Source: JBCCZC01 sp039188505 (lineage in GTDB: Bacteria; Pseudomonadota; Gammaproteobacteria; Xanthomonadales; SZUA-38). From it: DNA of 51,671 nt. Below are positions 16,169 to 24,708 of this stretch, in pieces. Position numbers and translations under genes: made by a program. Below the pieces are notes generated by a model. That model made no database searches. It was not told the origin of the DNA and worked only from the letters and a program-made list of their open reading frames with translations. The first letter of the stretch is position 1, and every line of letters starts with the position of its first letter. The stretch lies in assembly GCA_039188505.1 (NCBI GenBank), contig JBCCZC010000003.1:1-51671 (forward strand), given 5' to 3'.

Positions 16169-16918
16169 TCAGACGTTCATCCAGCCGCCGTCGATGACCA
16201 GGTCGGCCGCCGTCATGTAGGACGAATCGTTGCTGGCCAGGAAGAGCGCGGCATTGGCCATGTCCTCGGGGGTACCCTCGCGGGCCAGCGGCGCCTGGCT
16301 CTTGACCATCTGGATGAAGCCCTCGAAGTCATCAGCCGGGACGTTCGTCTTCTCGGCGAAGTGCGTGCGGACGATGCCCGGGCTGAGCGTGTTGACCCGA
16401 ATGCCCTTCGGCGCGAGTTCCGCGGCAAGCGTCCGGGCGAGGGAACGAACGGCCGCCTTCGTGGCGAAGTAGAGGCTCCCGGTCGGGACGCCCTTCTCAT
16501 GAACCGCGGAGGCCGTGAGGATGACACTCGAACCCTCGTTGAGCAGGGGCAGCAGCTTCTGGATAGTGAAGAATGCCCCCTTGACGTTGATATCGAACTG
16601 CTTGTCGTAGGCGCCCTCGTCGATCTGGTCGATCGGTGCGAACACCCCAAGCCCGGCGTTGGCGAACAGGATGTCGACCTGGCCGAAGGCGCGTTCGGTC
16701 TCCCGCGCGAGGCGGTCGAGGTCCTCCAGGCTGGTGACGTCACCGGTCACGCCGAGGGCGTTCTCTCCGAGTGTCTCGACGGCGCGTTCGACGGTCGTCG
16801 CGTTCCTGCCGAAGATGACGACCTTTGCGCCTTGCTCGACATAGGTTCGAGCGGTGGCCAGGCCGATACCGCTGTTGCCACCGGTGATGACTGCGACTTT
16901 TCCGTTCAGCTTTTCCAT
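16169..16918 (-). CDS. Short-chain dehydrogenase/reductase
   Basis: A 249-aa classical SDR. The cofactor motif TGGNSGIG is at residues 12-19, NAG at 87-89, and the catalytic set includes Ser137 (ILTASAV) and Tyr150-x-x-x-Lys154 (YFATK). The C-terminal DLVIDGGW is the usual SDR ending. FGRN after the second strand, with Arg38, suggests NADP(H) rather than NAD(H). Related enzymes reduce 3-oxoacyl-ACP, sugars or aldehydes; the substrate is unknown. AGGAG lies 7 nt before the ATG. It is divergently transcribed from a LysR regulator gene, and this layout commonly means that regulator controls it. Confidence 0.9.
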   Translation of the reverse strand: MEKLNGKVAVITGGNSGIGLATARTYVEQGAKVVIFGRNATTVERAVETLGENALGVTGDVTSLEDLDRLARETERAFGQVDILFANAGLGVFAPIDQIDEGAYDKQFDINVKGAFFTIQKLLPLLNEGSSVILTASAVHEKGVPTGSLYFATKAAVRSLARTLAAELAPKGIRVNTLSPGIVRTHFAEKTNVPADDFEGFIQMVKSQAPLAREGTPEDMANAALFLASNDSSYMTAADLVIDGGWMNV

Positions 16919-17019
16919 GATGGTGCTCCTGTGTTGGCGGCCCCGAGGGGCGTTGCGTTGAAAGTGAGTTCAGGCTACGGCGCAACACGTCATGTTGGAA
17001 ATGAATGGATCGTATCTTT

Positions 17020-17040
17020 ATTATTCATGAAATGGATAAT
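17020..17040. promoter_or_regulatory. Candidate LysR operator palindrome
   Basis: ATTATTCAT and ATGGATAAT flank a GAA centre (8 of 9 positions complementary) at the 5' end of the LysR gene, in the SDR/LysR intergenic region. A looser AACA/TGTT pair lies about 35 nt upstream. The block is AT-rich in a GC-rich genome. Inferred to be a binding site for the adjacent LysR protein. Confidence 0.4.
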
Positions 17041-17940
17041 GTCGGCGCGCTCGATCTGAACCTGCTGCGGGTGTTCGACGCGGTAATGGCCGAACGGAAC
17101 GTCACCCGGGCAAGCGAGCGTCTCTATCTCTCCCAACCGGCGGTGAGCCACGCCTTGGGGCGCCTGCGGCACGCGCTGCAGGACGATCTGTTCGTCAAGG
17201 TGCCGGCCGGCGTGAGACCGACACCCAAGGCACTGGAGCTGTCGGGCCCCGTGGGCGAGGCGCTTGCCGCCCTGGAGCGGGCGCTGAATCCGCCGGTATT
17301 CGATCCGAAGACGTCGAGCCGCGTGTTTCGTATCGCCACCCACGACTACCTGGTGACGGTGCTCATAGCCGAGCTGGCCGCGGCGCTCGCCGCGCGCGCG
17401 CCGGGCGTGAGCGTCCGCATCCGGCCGACCGAGGGCAGGGCGCTGGAAATGCTCGACGCGCAGGAGGCGGATATGGCCATCAGCGCCTTCGGAGAGCTGC
17501 CGGAACGGTTCGATGAGCAGGTGCTGATGCAGGACCGCTACGTCTGTCTGATGCGCCCGGACCATCCCCTGGCGACCGGGCGCATCACCTTGAAGCGCTT
17601 CGCCGCCGCCCGCCATCTGCTGATCAGTCCTCGTGGGGACGCCCGCGGTTTCGTCGATGATGCGCTCGCGGCCCACGGTCTCACGCGCCATGTGGCCATG
17701 ATCATCAACCAGTTCTCGCCGGCCGGCGGAATCGTCGCGGCTTCCGACCTCGTCGTGACGGCCTCCGAGCGGATCGCCCTGGCCCAGGCCGGGAGGCACC
17801 AGCTCGTGACCCGACCGTGCCCCGTGGAAGTGCCGGCCACCTTTACCCGCACCTCGGTCGTCTGGCACCGACGCCTCGGCGAGCACCCGGCGCTGGCGTG
17901 GCTGCGAGCGTTGCTGGTCGAGGTCGCCGCGGACGGTTGA
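17032..17940 (+). CDS. LysR family transcriptional regulator
   Basis: A 302-aa regulator. The N-terminal winged helix-turn-helix is clear (DLNLLRVFDAVMAERNVTRA, then LYLSQPAVSHALGRLRHAL). The rest is a periplasmic-binding-protein-like effector domain (FRIATHDYLVTVL and onward). The start is ambiguous: ATG 17032 puts the DLNLL helix at residue 8, as usual in this family. ATG 17005 has a GGAA site but adds nine residues with AT-rich codons unlike the rest of the gene. With the 17032 start, the palindrome at 17020-17040 covers the start codon, which would suit autorepression. It likely regulates the divergent SDR gene; the effector is unknown. Confidence 0.9.
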   Translation: MDNVGALDLNLLRVFDAVMAERNVTRASERLYLSQPAVSHALGRLRHALQDDLFVKVPAGVRPTPKALELSGPVGEALAALERALNPPVFDPKTSSRVFRIATHDYLVTVLIAELAAALAARAPGVSVRIRPTEGRALEMLDAQEADMAISAFGELPERFDEQVLMQDRYVCLMRPDHPLATGRITLKRFAAARHLLISPRGDARGFVDDALAAHGLTRHVAMIINQFSPAGGIVAASDLVVTASERIALAQAGRHQLVTRPCPVEVPATFTRTSVVWHRRLGEHPALAWLRALLVEVAADG

Positions 17941-18260
17941 AAGGCGACCGTCTGACGCGGCGATTCTGTCGCAGGAACCGCAGGCGACCAACTGGCTCAT
18001 GCCGATTTGATAAGCAGCTGCCGCACTTCAGCTCAGGGAGGCTGAAAGAGCGGTCTGGCCCACCTGCAGGCCGTGTTGTCTCGCAGGGGACGCCACCATG
18101 CGACGCGGTAGGTCCGGGCGAAGGAGGGCGCGTTCGCGGGAAGGTTCCCGGCATGGGTCGCGCTGCCGCCTGATCGGCGGTGAGATTCCTGGCGTCAGCG
18201 TCTATCCACTTTACGGTCTCTTTACCAAACGCGGTTGTTGCACGGTATAAACTGAGGTCC
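17941..18260. other. Gene-free interval
   Basis: This 320-nt stretch between the LysR gene and the HEAT-repeat gene has no convincing reading frame. It holds a short inverted repeat at 18027-18046 (TTCAGC and GCTGAA, 8-nt loop) and a TATAAA element at 18246-18251 that may serve as a -10 box for the next gene. No good -35 box at 17 nt was found. Confidence 0.5.
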
Positions 18261-19133
18261 ATGAGAGCGCTGGCCGCCATGGTTCTGATCAGCGTGAGCG
18301 CCGTCCTCGGCGCGAGCGGGTCGGGTTCCGTGGCCCTCACAGCGATCGAGGAGCCCCCGATCGACGCCGGCGACGCGACCGCCCCGAGGCTCGATGGCTT
18401 CCACCGGGCCCGTCTCGCCGGACTGGCACCGCAGACGCGGGCCGAGGAGGCGCTGCAGCTAGCCGTCAACCGCGTCGACGGCGCCGCCCGTTACGTGATC
18501 GGTCACGCCCAGCAGTGGCGCGGTCAGTTCGCGTCGAGCGAGCGGTTGACCGCCCTGATCACGGTGGGCATCAACTCGCCCCGGATCGAGGTGCGCATGG
18601 CCACCTTCGAGATCCATCTGGCCCAGTACGAGCTGGCCAGGTCGCCGGAAGCTGTCGATGCTCTCCTGGAGCGCTATCTCGAGGACCCGGAGGGCGCCGG
18701 TCCGTGGGCCCTCTGGAGCATCGGTGTGATCGGTGCCCGCGGCGTCGACCGGGCGCGGGTTTTCGACGAGCTCAGGCTTGCGGCGTCCCACCCGTCCGAA
18801 CGGGTCCGTCGCTGGGCGGTGGACGGCTTGGGCAAGCTTGGCGGCGTCGTCGTCATCGAGCCCCTCCTCGAGATCGCTGCTGTAGATCCCTCCCCGATCG
18901 TGCGCGAGCGAGCCTTCTGCGCTCTGGCGCACGGCGCGACCCTGCACGTCGCGCAGCGCTACGCCGCTCTGCCGGGGCTGCTGATCATTGCCGAGGACGC
19001 CCAGGCCCTGGACGACACCCGCACCTGGGCGTTCCAGGCTCTGCGTGAGATCAGTGGTCTCGAAGCGTTGCCGGACGACGCCTGGATCTGGCGCGAGCGC
19101 TTGCTTGCGTTCGATCTCATCGAGGCGCCCTGA
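18261..19133 (+). CDS. Exported HEAT-repeat protein
   Basis: A 290-aa protein with an N-terminal signal sequence (MRALAAMVLISVSAVLGASG). A helical repeat body follows with HEAT/PBS-lyase-like units (PWALWSIGVIGARGVDRARV; HPSERVRRWAVDGLGKLGGV; DPSPIVRERAFCALAHGA). Such repeats bind proteins, and none of the enzymatic residues of phycobilin lyases are expected. The start at 18261 has TGAGG just upstream; the frame is open to 18180, but the extension would hide the signal peptide. The sulfotransferase-like gene begins 18 nt after its stop, so the two probably form an operon. Confidence 0.75.
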   Translation: MRALAAMVLISVSAVLGASGSGSVALTAIEEPPIDAGDATAPRLDGFHRARLAGLAPQTRAEEALQLAVNRVDGAARYVIGHAQQWRGQFASSERLTALITVGINSPRIEVRMATFEIHLAQYELARSPEAVDALLERYLEDPEGAGPWALWSIGVIGARGVDRARVFDELRLAASHPSERVRRWAVDGLGKLGGVVVIEPLLEIAAVDPSPIVRERAFCALAHGATLHVAQRYAALPGLLIIAEDAQALDDTRTWAFQALREISGLEALPDDAWIWRERLLAFDLIEAP

Positions 19134-19151
19134 GGGCTTCGAGCAGCCGCC

Positions 19152-20180
19152 TTGCCGCGCATCATTCTCCACGCCGGAATGCACAAGACCGGGACGTCGT
19201 CGATCCAGGCGACCCTCCACCGCGCCGATCTCTCCGGGTCTGGATTTTCGTATCCGGACCTCGGCTGGGAGAACCACAGCACGCCGCTGAGCCTGATCTT
19301 CCGGGAAGATCCGTCCCGGTGGCACTTCGTTCGACGACGGGGGTGGACGGCCGCGGAGCTGGCGGCCGAGCGCGCACGCTGCGAGCGGCGCCTCGAGGCC
19401 GCCCTCGAGGCGGCCGATGGCCGGACGCTCGTGCTGTCGGCCGAGGGCATCGGGGGCCTCGGTCCTCGCGAGCTGGAAGCGCTGGCGGAGCGCCTTGCCC
19501 GGTACGGGACCGTCGAGGCGATCGCCTATGTCCGTGATCCCGCGGGCTACGCGGCCAGTAGTCTTCAGGGTCTGCTTCGAAACGGCGTCACCGAATTCGA
19601 TGCGCATCTGGCGAAGCCGATCTATCGACCGCGCTTCGAGACCCTCGAGCGCGTGCTGACTCGCGAAGCCGTGCAGTACATCGCCTTCGATCCGCCGGCT
19701 TTTCCCGGGCGCTGCGTCGTCACGGATATCTGTGGACGAATGGGTCTTCCGCTGAAGCCGGCGGACATCGTGCGGCGCAACGACAGCCTGACGCGTGAAG
19801 CGAACGGCCTGCTCTATCTGTACTACCGACAGTTTCCGGACGCCGGCAGGCCCGGCAGGCTCATACGGCGACTCCGGACGCTCGACGGCCCGCCGCTGCG
19901 CCTCGCGGCATCGCTGCTGGCCGCACCGATGCGCGCGATCGAAGACGACATCCGGTGGATGGCTTCGCGGGTCGATGTGCCCGTCGCACCGCCGCAAACC
20001 GATGCCGCGGCCATCCGGTCGGTGGACGAGCTGGCCGAGGTCAGCGACGATTCGCTCCGCTGGGTCGCGGCCCAGCTCGGTGTCAGCTACCGCCTGCGAT
20101 GGCGGGCCGCGCGCGATCCTGCCGTCGCCGCGCGCTGGCTGCGGCGCCTGACGGCCCTGGAGCTTCCGGCCGATCCTTAG
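19152..20180 (+). CDS. Sulfotransferase-like protein (PAPS-binding P-loop)
   Basis: A 342-aa protein starting with TTG. The N-terminal LHAGMHKTGTSSIQ (about residues 6-19) is the 5'-phosphosulfate-binding loop typical of PAPS-dependent sulfotransferases. IAYVRDPAGYAASSL (about residues 123-137) fits the 3'-phosphate-binding segment. The fold would move sulfate to a hydroxyl or amino acceptor, often a polysaccharide or surface lipid in bacteria; the acceptor is unknown. It lacks a signal peptide. It lies 18 nt downstream of the HEAT-repeat gene and is convergent with the XRE regulator gene. Confidence 0.8.
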   Translation: MPRIILHAGMHKTGTSSIQATLHRADLSGSGFSYPDLGWENHSTPLSLIFREDPSRWHFVRRRGWTAAELAAERARCERRLEAALEAADGRTLVLSAEGIGGLGPRELEALAERLARYGTVEAIAYVRDPAGYAASSLQGLLRNGVTEFDAHLAKPIYRPRFETLERVLTREAVQYIAFDPPAFPGRCVVTDICGRMGLPLKPADIVRRNDSLTREANGLLYLYYRQFPDAGRPGRLIRRLRTLDGPPLRLAASLLAAPMRAIEDDIRWMASRVDVPVAPPQTDAAAIRSVDELAEVSDDSLRWVAAQLGVSYRLRWRAARDPAVAARWLRRLTALELPADP

Positions 20181-20201
20181 CAAAGAGCGACCCGGGCTCC
20201 A

Positions 20202-20771
20202 TCAATCCTGCACGCGAAACTCTCTCACGGACCAGCGTTCGACGAGGGGGACGTGAATGAGGCGGATGTCTGCCTCCTGCAGCACGCCACCCTGCTCGAC
20301 GAGCAGCTCTGCCCGCGTCAGCAACGCCAGGGGAATGGCCGTGAACTCACTCCTCCTGATCCGCACCGATGCCAGGGGCACCTCGAGCCGCTCGGCCGCG
20401 GCCTGCCGTGCCGCCTCGGCCGGGTTCGATCCGGTCGCGACCGCCGCGAACGACGCCAGCGTAAGCACCGCATAGGTGCCCAGGGCACCCAGCAGCCAGC
20501 GGCCCAGCGGCCCCTTGCCGAAGTCGATGACCCAGACCTTCTGCCCCGGCTTGGGCGCGCCCGGTCCGCCTGCGTCGTCCTGCGGCTGGAGCATCCCGGC
20601 GTCGACCTCGAGAGCTGCGGCAAGCTGCCGACGCGAGCGAAGCGACAGCGTGTGCCCCGCTTCGGCGCGCTTGATGGTCTTCAGTGACAGGCCGGCCTGC
20701 TCGGCCAGCTCCTCCTGGGTCAGTCCGGCCTGCCGGCGCAGGTCGGCTACGGCTGTCGTGCGACTCGTCAT
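20202..20771 (-). CDS. XRE family regulator with a transmembrane segment
   Basis: A 189-aa protein. Residues of about 6-60 are an XRE-type helix-turn-helix (LRRQAGLTQEELAEQAGLSL, then TIKRAEAGHTLSLRSRRQLA). After a Gly/Pro linker, a single hydrophobic helix follows at about 91-113 (RWLLGALGTYAVLTLASFAA), then a C-terminal domain with no family I know (EVPLASVRIRRSEFTAIPL). This is a membrane-tethered transcription factor layout. The start at 20771 puts the HTH at the N-terminus; the same frame is open to 21191, but the added residues look like shadow sequence. Convergent with the sulfotransferase gene. Confidence 0.8.
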   Translation of the reverse strand: MTSRTTAVADLRRQAGLTQEELAEQAGLSLKTIKRAEAGHTLSLRSRRQLAAALEVDAGMLQPQDDAGGPGAPKPGQKVWVIDFGKGPLGRWLLGALGTYAVLTLASFAAVATGSNPAEAARQAAAERLEVPLASVRIRRSEFTAIPLALLTRAELLVEQGGVLQEADIRLIHVPLVERWSVREFRVQD

Positions 20772-20969
20772 GTTCTGGACTCCCGCTCCGAAGGTCCCAT
20801 GGATAGCATGCCAGCGCGCGGCGAAACAGGTCAGCAGGGGGTCAGTTACGCATGACTTCGCTTCAGCGCCGGCGGTGGGGCCTCCGCCCGAACAAGCGAG
20901 ACGGCAGCAGGGCCGGGAGCGCTTGCGTGCGTGCGCACCGGATCTTGACGCCCCGGGCGCCACGCTGGC

Positions 20970-21683
20970 GTGCGAATCCCAGGCTGGAGCTTTGCCTTGC
21001 TGGCCGAAACTCGAGTTGTCCGAATCCTCGCGGAGGTCAGGGCATCGACCTGCCGGAAGCACGGTGCGGCGTTTGGCGATGCCTATCCCGGTGCACTGGA
21101 CGGGGCGCCCGCGCAGTTCCGGCAGACCTGCGAGGCGTCGCTCGGTGCCGTCGTGCTCTACAGCGAATGGCTCGAAGGCCATCGCAACCACTTCAATGCT
21201 GTTGGCCGGGCGGCGTTGGGTCCCCTGCGCCGCCGGCGATCACCGGACGCCGTCGCTGCTGCAGCGGTCGAAGCGGTACACGGCTATGCGACCTCCGCGA
21301 ATCGGACGCTCGAGCAGATGCTGCGGTTCGTGAGCTGCGTTGAGCGGGAATCGCCGTCGGAAAAGGCCCCAGAGGCGACCATCGCGGCGCTGGCCGACAA
21401 CCCGGTCCGCGCGGCCCTGCAGCGTCTGATCGAAAACAGGGAACTCGAATACGTCCGGGACTTCGTGCGTCATCGCGACAGGCAGACGCTCCTGCGCCCA
21501 GAGCCCAGCGAAGGCAGGAACGGGCTCTGGATCGACGGGTTTCCGCGCGCGAGTGGACTGTGGGCGCCGAAACCCGTCAACAACTTCGTCGGCTTCGAGT
21601 GGCAGCAGCAGGTCGACCGCTACGCGGAAGTCTGTGAGGCGATGCTTCGGCAGCTTGGCGAGGACGACGCCTATGGCGGTTGA
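20970..21683 (+). CDS. Unrecognised protein
   Basis: A 237-aa reading frame starting with GTG. The protein has ordinary composition, moderately helical with aromatic residues (FRQTCEASLGAVVLYSEWLE; HRNHFNAVGRAALG; LWIDGFPRASGLWAPKPVNN). No signal peptide, membrane segment or family motif is seen. The start is uncertain, because the first 25 residues are less convincing; an internal start is possible. It lies alone between the XRE gene (divergent) and the beta-helix gene (convergent, 12 nt between stops). That tight packing and protein-like composition support it as a real gene. Confidence 0.55.
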   Translation: MRIPGWSFALLAETRVVRILAEVRASTCRKHGAAFGDAYPGALDGAPAQFRQTCEASLGAVVLYSEWLEGHRNHFNAVGRAALGPLRRRRSPDAVAAAAVEAVHGYATSANRTLEQMLRFVSCVERESPSEKAPEATIAALADNPVRAALQRLIENRELEYVRDFVRHRDRQTLLRPEPSEGRNGLWIDGFPRASGLWAPKPVNNFVGFEWQQQVDRYAEVCEAMLRQLGEDDAYGG

Positions 21684-21695
21684 ACGCCGCCGCGG

Positions 21696-23192
21696 TCAGA
21701 ACAGGTCGGCGTCCTCGAAACCGGCCCGGAAAATCTGCTTCGGGCAACTCGATCCGGGTTCACGCGCCACGATGCAGTCGGCCGTCGGTCCACCGGAATC
21801 AAAGCTGTTGCTGGTCAGCGTGAGTTCGGCCCCGCAGTTGCAGAGGTCCAGCCGGTTGCCCTGCAGGAGGTTTCCTTCGACCGTGATGGCGCCGGCCCGG
21901 TCGTTTGTCGCAAGACCCTCACCGTCGTTGTCGATCAATTCGTTATTGCTCACGGTGATTGCGTCGCCGGCGTAGATGAGCAGACCGTTCATGGCGCTGA
22001 ACGAGACGCGGTTGCCCTGGAAGACGTTGCGGTCGGAAGGCGTGACTCCGTCGCCATTCTTGATGCCCGCGGTGCCGGCAAGCGTGACCACGTTGTTCTC
22101 GATGGTGTTATCGCTCCCGCGGATCCAGATGCCCGCGTGGAGGCGGGCGAGTTCGCTGGGCAGCTCGTCGTTGCCGCCGACCCTCGGTGTGCCGCTGCGC
22201 TCGATGCTGTTGCCCTCGACAATGCTGTTGCTTGCCCGCAGCTCGATGCCGCTGCGGCCCGCCGCGATGATCTCGTTGTTGCGGATCGTCACCTGGTCGC
22301 TCTGGTCGGCCGCTTCGCTGTCGAAATCGCTGGGCGCCCTGATATGGATGCCCCATTCCTCGACAGCGCCATCGATCAGGTTGTCCGCGATGGTCGCGCC
22401 CACACCGCTGAACATGATGCCGGCATCGTCGTTGGCGCGCAGGTAGTTGCTCGTGATCGTCGCGTTGCTTCCGCGCGCCTCGATCGGCTCGTTGTCCGTC
22501 ATCAGGTACACGGCGTTCAGGTGAGCGGTGGTGTCGTCACCCTGCAGACGGATGCCGTCCGTGTTGTTCAGCAGGTTCAGCTCGACCCGAGTGCCGTCAC
22601 CGTGGAACGTGGTCGTACTCGAAAGACCGAACGCCCGGTTGCGCGTGACGACAAGGTTGTGACTCGGCGTCTCTTCGAGCGTGCTGACCATGCGCGAGCG
22701 GCCGATGAAGCAGTTGCTGTCGAGCGTTAGAGCGGCTGCGCCGTTCACCATCTCGATACCGCCGGTCGACGAGCCGAGCAGCGTGAGGCCCTCGATGGTG
22801 ACATCGTCGGCTTCGACCCGGAAGTAGGGGAGACTGCAGTCGGTTGAGCCTCCCGCGCCGCAGGACGTCAGCTGCACCGTCGAGCAGGCCGCACGCTCGG
22901 CGACCCAGTCAACGGCAACGAGCGACTCGAAGTCGTCGATGTCGAACGCGACAGGCTCCGACCCGCGAATCGTGAGGCCTGCCGTCGTGATCGTAACCGT
23001 CTCCACACGGGGAAGCCCGTCGGGTCTGGGGCTGATCTCGATGACGTCGCCCGGGTTCGCGCGATCGACGGCGCCCTGGATGGTCTCCTCACAGCTCAGG
23101 CCGCCCACGCAAATGAATCCCCCGGCGTGAGCGGCGCCCGCCATCGTCAGCAGGCAGGTGCCGACCAGTCGAAATATCAGTCGTCGATACAT
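21696..23192 (-). CDS. Secreted right-handed parallel beta-helix protein with a GFE tail
   Basis: A 498-aa exoprotein. A signal peptide (LVGTCLLTMAGAAHAGG) is followed by a head domain (GGLSCEETIQGAVDRANPGD), then many short turns of parallel beta-helix (SNATITSNYLRANDDAGIMF; VEGNSIERSG; VSNNELIDNDGEGLATNDRA), as in pectate-lyase-like and NosD-like proteins. It ends in CPKQ-IFRAGFEDADLF, a tail with the F-x-x-G-F-E core. Its ATG lies 16 nt inside the end of the upstream paralogue, so translation is probably coupled. Such folds often bind or cleave polysaccharides. No pectate-lyase catalytic residues were identified, so the enzymatic role is open. Confidence 0.85.
   Translation of the reverse strand: MYRRLIFRLVGTCLLTMAGAAHAGGFICVGGLSCEETIQGAVDRANPGDVIEISPRPDGLPRVETVTITTAGLTIRGSEPVAFDIDDFESLVAVDWVAERAACSTVQLTSCGAGGSTDCSLPYFRVEADDVTIEGLTLLGSSTGGIEMVNGAAALTLDSNCFIGRSRMVSTLEETPSHNLVVTRNRAFGLSSTTTFHGDGTRVELNLLNNTDGIRLQGDDTTAHLNAVYLMTDNEPIEARGSNATITSNYLRANDDAGIMFSGVGATIADNLIDGAVEEWGIHIRAPSDFDSEAADQSDQVTIRNNEIIAAGRSGIELRASNSIVEGNSIERSGTPRVGGNDELPSELARLHAGIWIRGSDNTIENNVVTLAGTAGIKNGDGVTPSDRNVFQGNRVSFSAMNGLLIYAGDAITVSNNELIDNDGEGLATNDRAGAITVEGNLLQGNRLDLCNCGAELTLTSNSFDSGGPTADCIVAREPGSSCPKQIFRAGFEDADLF
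21699..21734 (-). other. C-terminal GFE tail motif (IFRAGFEDADLF)
   Basis: The last 12 codons of the downstream beta-helix gene. The tail follows a Cys-containing spacer (AREPGSSCPKQ) after the beta-helix ends. The tandem paralogue at 23177-24634 stops just before the equivalent of this spacer and has no tail. Confidence 0.6.
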
Positions 23193-24634
23193 GCGACCTC
23201 CTGACCCCCGGTGACAAAACTGTTGTCGGCGAATTCGCTGATCGTGCCGTCGTTGCAGATATCCTGGAGAAGGCCGCTGACGCTGTTGCCTGTGATGATC
23301 GAGTCCACCGCGTCGCTCCGGTGGCGGATGCCGGTCAGCGCAGCACCGGTGATCACGTTGTCCCGGATCCGGACGCGGAGCTGTTCCTCGACATCGATGC
23401 CGGCCCGGATGGCGAACTCCACCAGGTTGTCACGGATCACGTTGGCCGCCGCATCCTCCCGGAAGGACTCCAGGGCAATGCCCTGCTTGCAGAGCTGGAC
23501 GGTGTTGCTCGTGACGGTGTTGGTGCTGCTGCTTCCCTGGAGCTCGATACAGCCCTCGCTGGAGTCGCCACCGACGGAGGCGACGACGTTGTTGCGAACG
23601 AGGGTGTCGACCACGTCGTCGAGCTCGATGGCCGGATTCGATGAGCCCAGGAACCGGTTGTCTTCGATGATCACGCCGGTCGTGTCGTCCATGCGCAGCG
23701 ACCCATCGTCGTCCGGTATGTCCTCGACCAGGTTGCCGGCAATGATCGAATCACTCAGATCTGCGTAGCGAATCCCGTCGTCCTCGACGCCGCGGATATA
23801 GTTCGCCTGGACCAGGTGGCCGGCGCCGTCGCGAACGCGGATGCCGGCGTTATCCTCGGTGCCGACCACGGCGTTCGCAACGAACTGCGAGGCGCCGCTC
23901 GTGCCGCCCTGAACGCGGATGCCGTCGGCATTCGCGACGAGATTGCCGCGCACGATGGCGCCGTTGCCGAAAACGTCAACGGCGAAATCGTTGCCGTCCC
24001 CGTTGACCGAGAAAATGCGATTCAGCTGGACGCTCGCGCCGTCGACGATCACGGCAGGAACTTCGCTGTCGCTGTCATTCTGACCAATGATGATGGCCGC
24101 GCCGTTGCGCACGAAGCAGTTGCCGTCGATGGTGATGCCGTCCGCACCGGCAAGGGCGTGGATGCCCGTGAAACCGTGACGGAGGGTCAGCCGAGATACG
24201 GTGACGTTGGCGGCGGAGACAACGATGCCGGTCCGTAGATCGGCGAGCGCCTCGTCGGCATCGAAGCCGCAAGCCCCGGGAATATCGACCGTGTCGCAGA
24301 CGTCGAGGCGGACGGTCGAGCAGGCGGCGCGTTCGCTGGTCCAGTCCAGCGCTGCGAGTGTCTCCACCGGTCGCTCCTCGATGCTGACCGGGTCCGATCC
24401 CCGCAGCACCAGCCCCGCCTTGTCGATCGTCAGCGACTCGCGGTAGCTACCGTTCGGATGGGGGCGCACCTCGACGACGTCTCCCGGGCCTGCCGCATCG
24501 ATGGCGTCCTGAATCCGGACGAAGCAGTCTTCATCGAGCGGATCAACGCAGTGAATCGGCGGCTCACCCGCCCAGGCAACGCTGCAGACACCGGCAAGTG
24601 CGGCGCCTCGAAAAATTCGCCAAATGGGTGTCAC
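23177..24634 (-). CDS. Secreted right-handed parallel beta-helix protein without the tail
   Basis: A 485-aa exoprotein paralogous to its neighbour. It has a signal peptide (FRGAALAGVCSVAWAGE), a matching head (DEDCFVRIQDAIDAAGPGDV) and the shared conserved block LAALDWTSERAACSTVRL, where the neighbour has LVAVDWVAERAACSTVQL. Beta-helix turns follow (NADGIRVQGGTSGASQFVAN). It ends FADNSFVTGGQEVACIDD; the neighbour at the same place reads NSFDSGGPTADCIVA and continues into the tail. Its stop overlaps the start of the neighbour by 16 nt, indicating an operon formed by tandem duplication. About 74 nt separate it from the upstream redoxin fusion gene on the same strand. Confidence 0.85.
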   Translation of the reverse strand: MTPIWRIFRGAALAGVCSVAWAGEPPIHCVDPLDEDCFVRIQDAIDAAGPGDVVEVRPHPNGSYRESLTIDKAGLVLRGSDPVSIEERPVETLAALDWTSERAACSTVRLDVCDTVDIPGACGFDADEALADLRTGIVVSAANVTVSRLTLRHGFTGIHALAGADGITIDGNCFVRNGAAIIIGQNDSDSEVPAVIVDGASVQLNRIFSVNGDGNDFAVDVFGNGAIVRGNLVANADGIRVQGGTSGASQFVANAVVGTEDNAGIRVRDGAGHLVQANYIRGVEDDGIRYADLSDSIIAGNLVEDIPDDDGSLRMDDTTGVIIEDNRFLGSSNPAIELDDVVDTLVRNNVVASVGGDSSEGCIELQGSSSTNTVTSNTVQLCKQGIALESFREDAAANVIRDNLVEFAIRAGIDVEEQLRVRIRDNVITGAALTGIRHRSDAVDSIITGNSVSGLLQDICNDGTISEFADNSFVTGGQEVACIDD

Positions 24635-24708
24635 TTCCTTCCCCGAGTCGCAAAATTCTCGCGAACGTTACGAGGCCGCGGGCGAGGCGTCAACCAGCGC
24701 TGCGGGCG

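Noticed and set aside
17005..17031. N-terminal extension of the LysR protein
   Set aside because: Codons are AT-rich and unlike the gene, and the family start fits 17032; kept as an alternative only.
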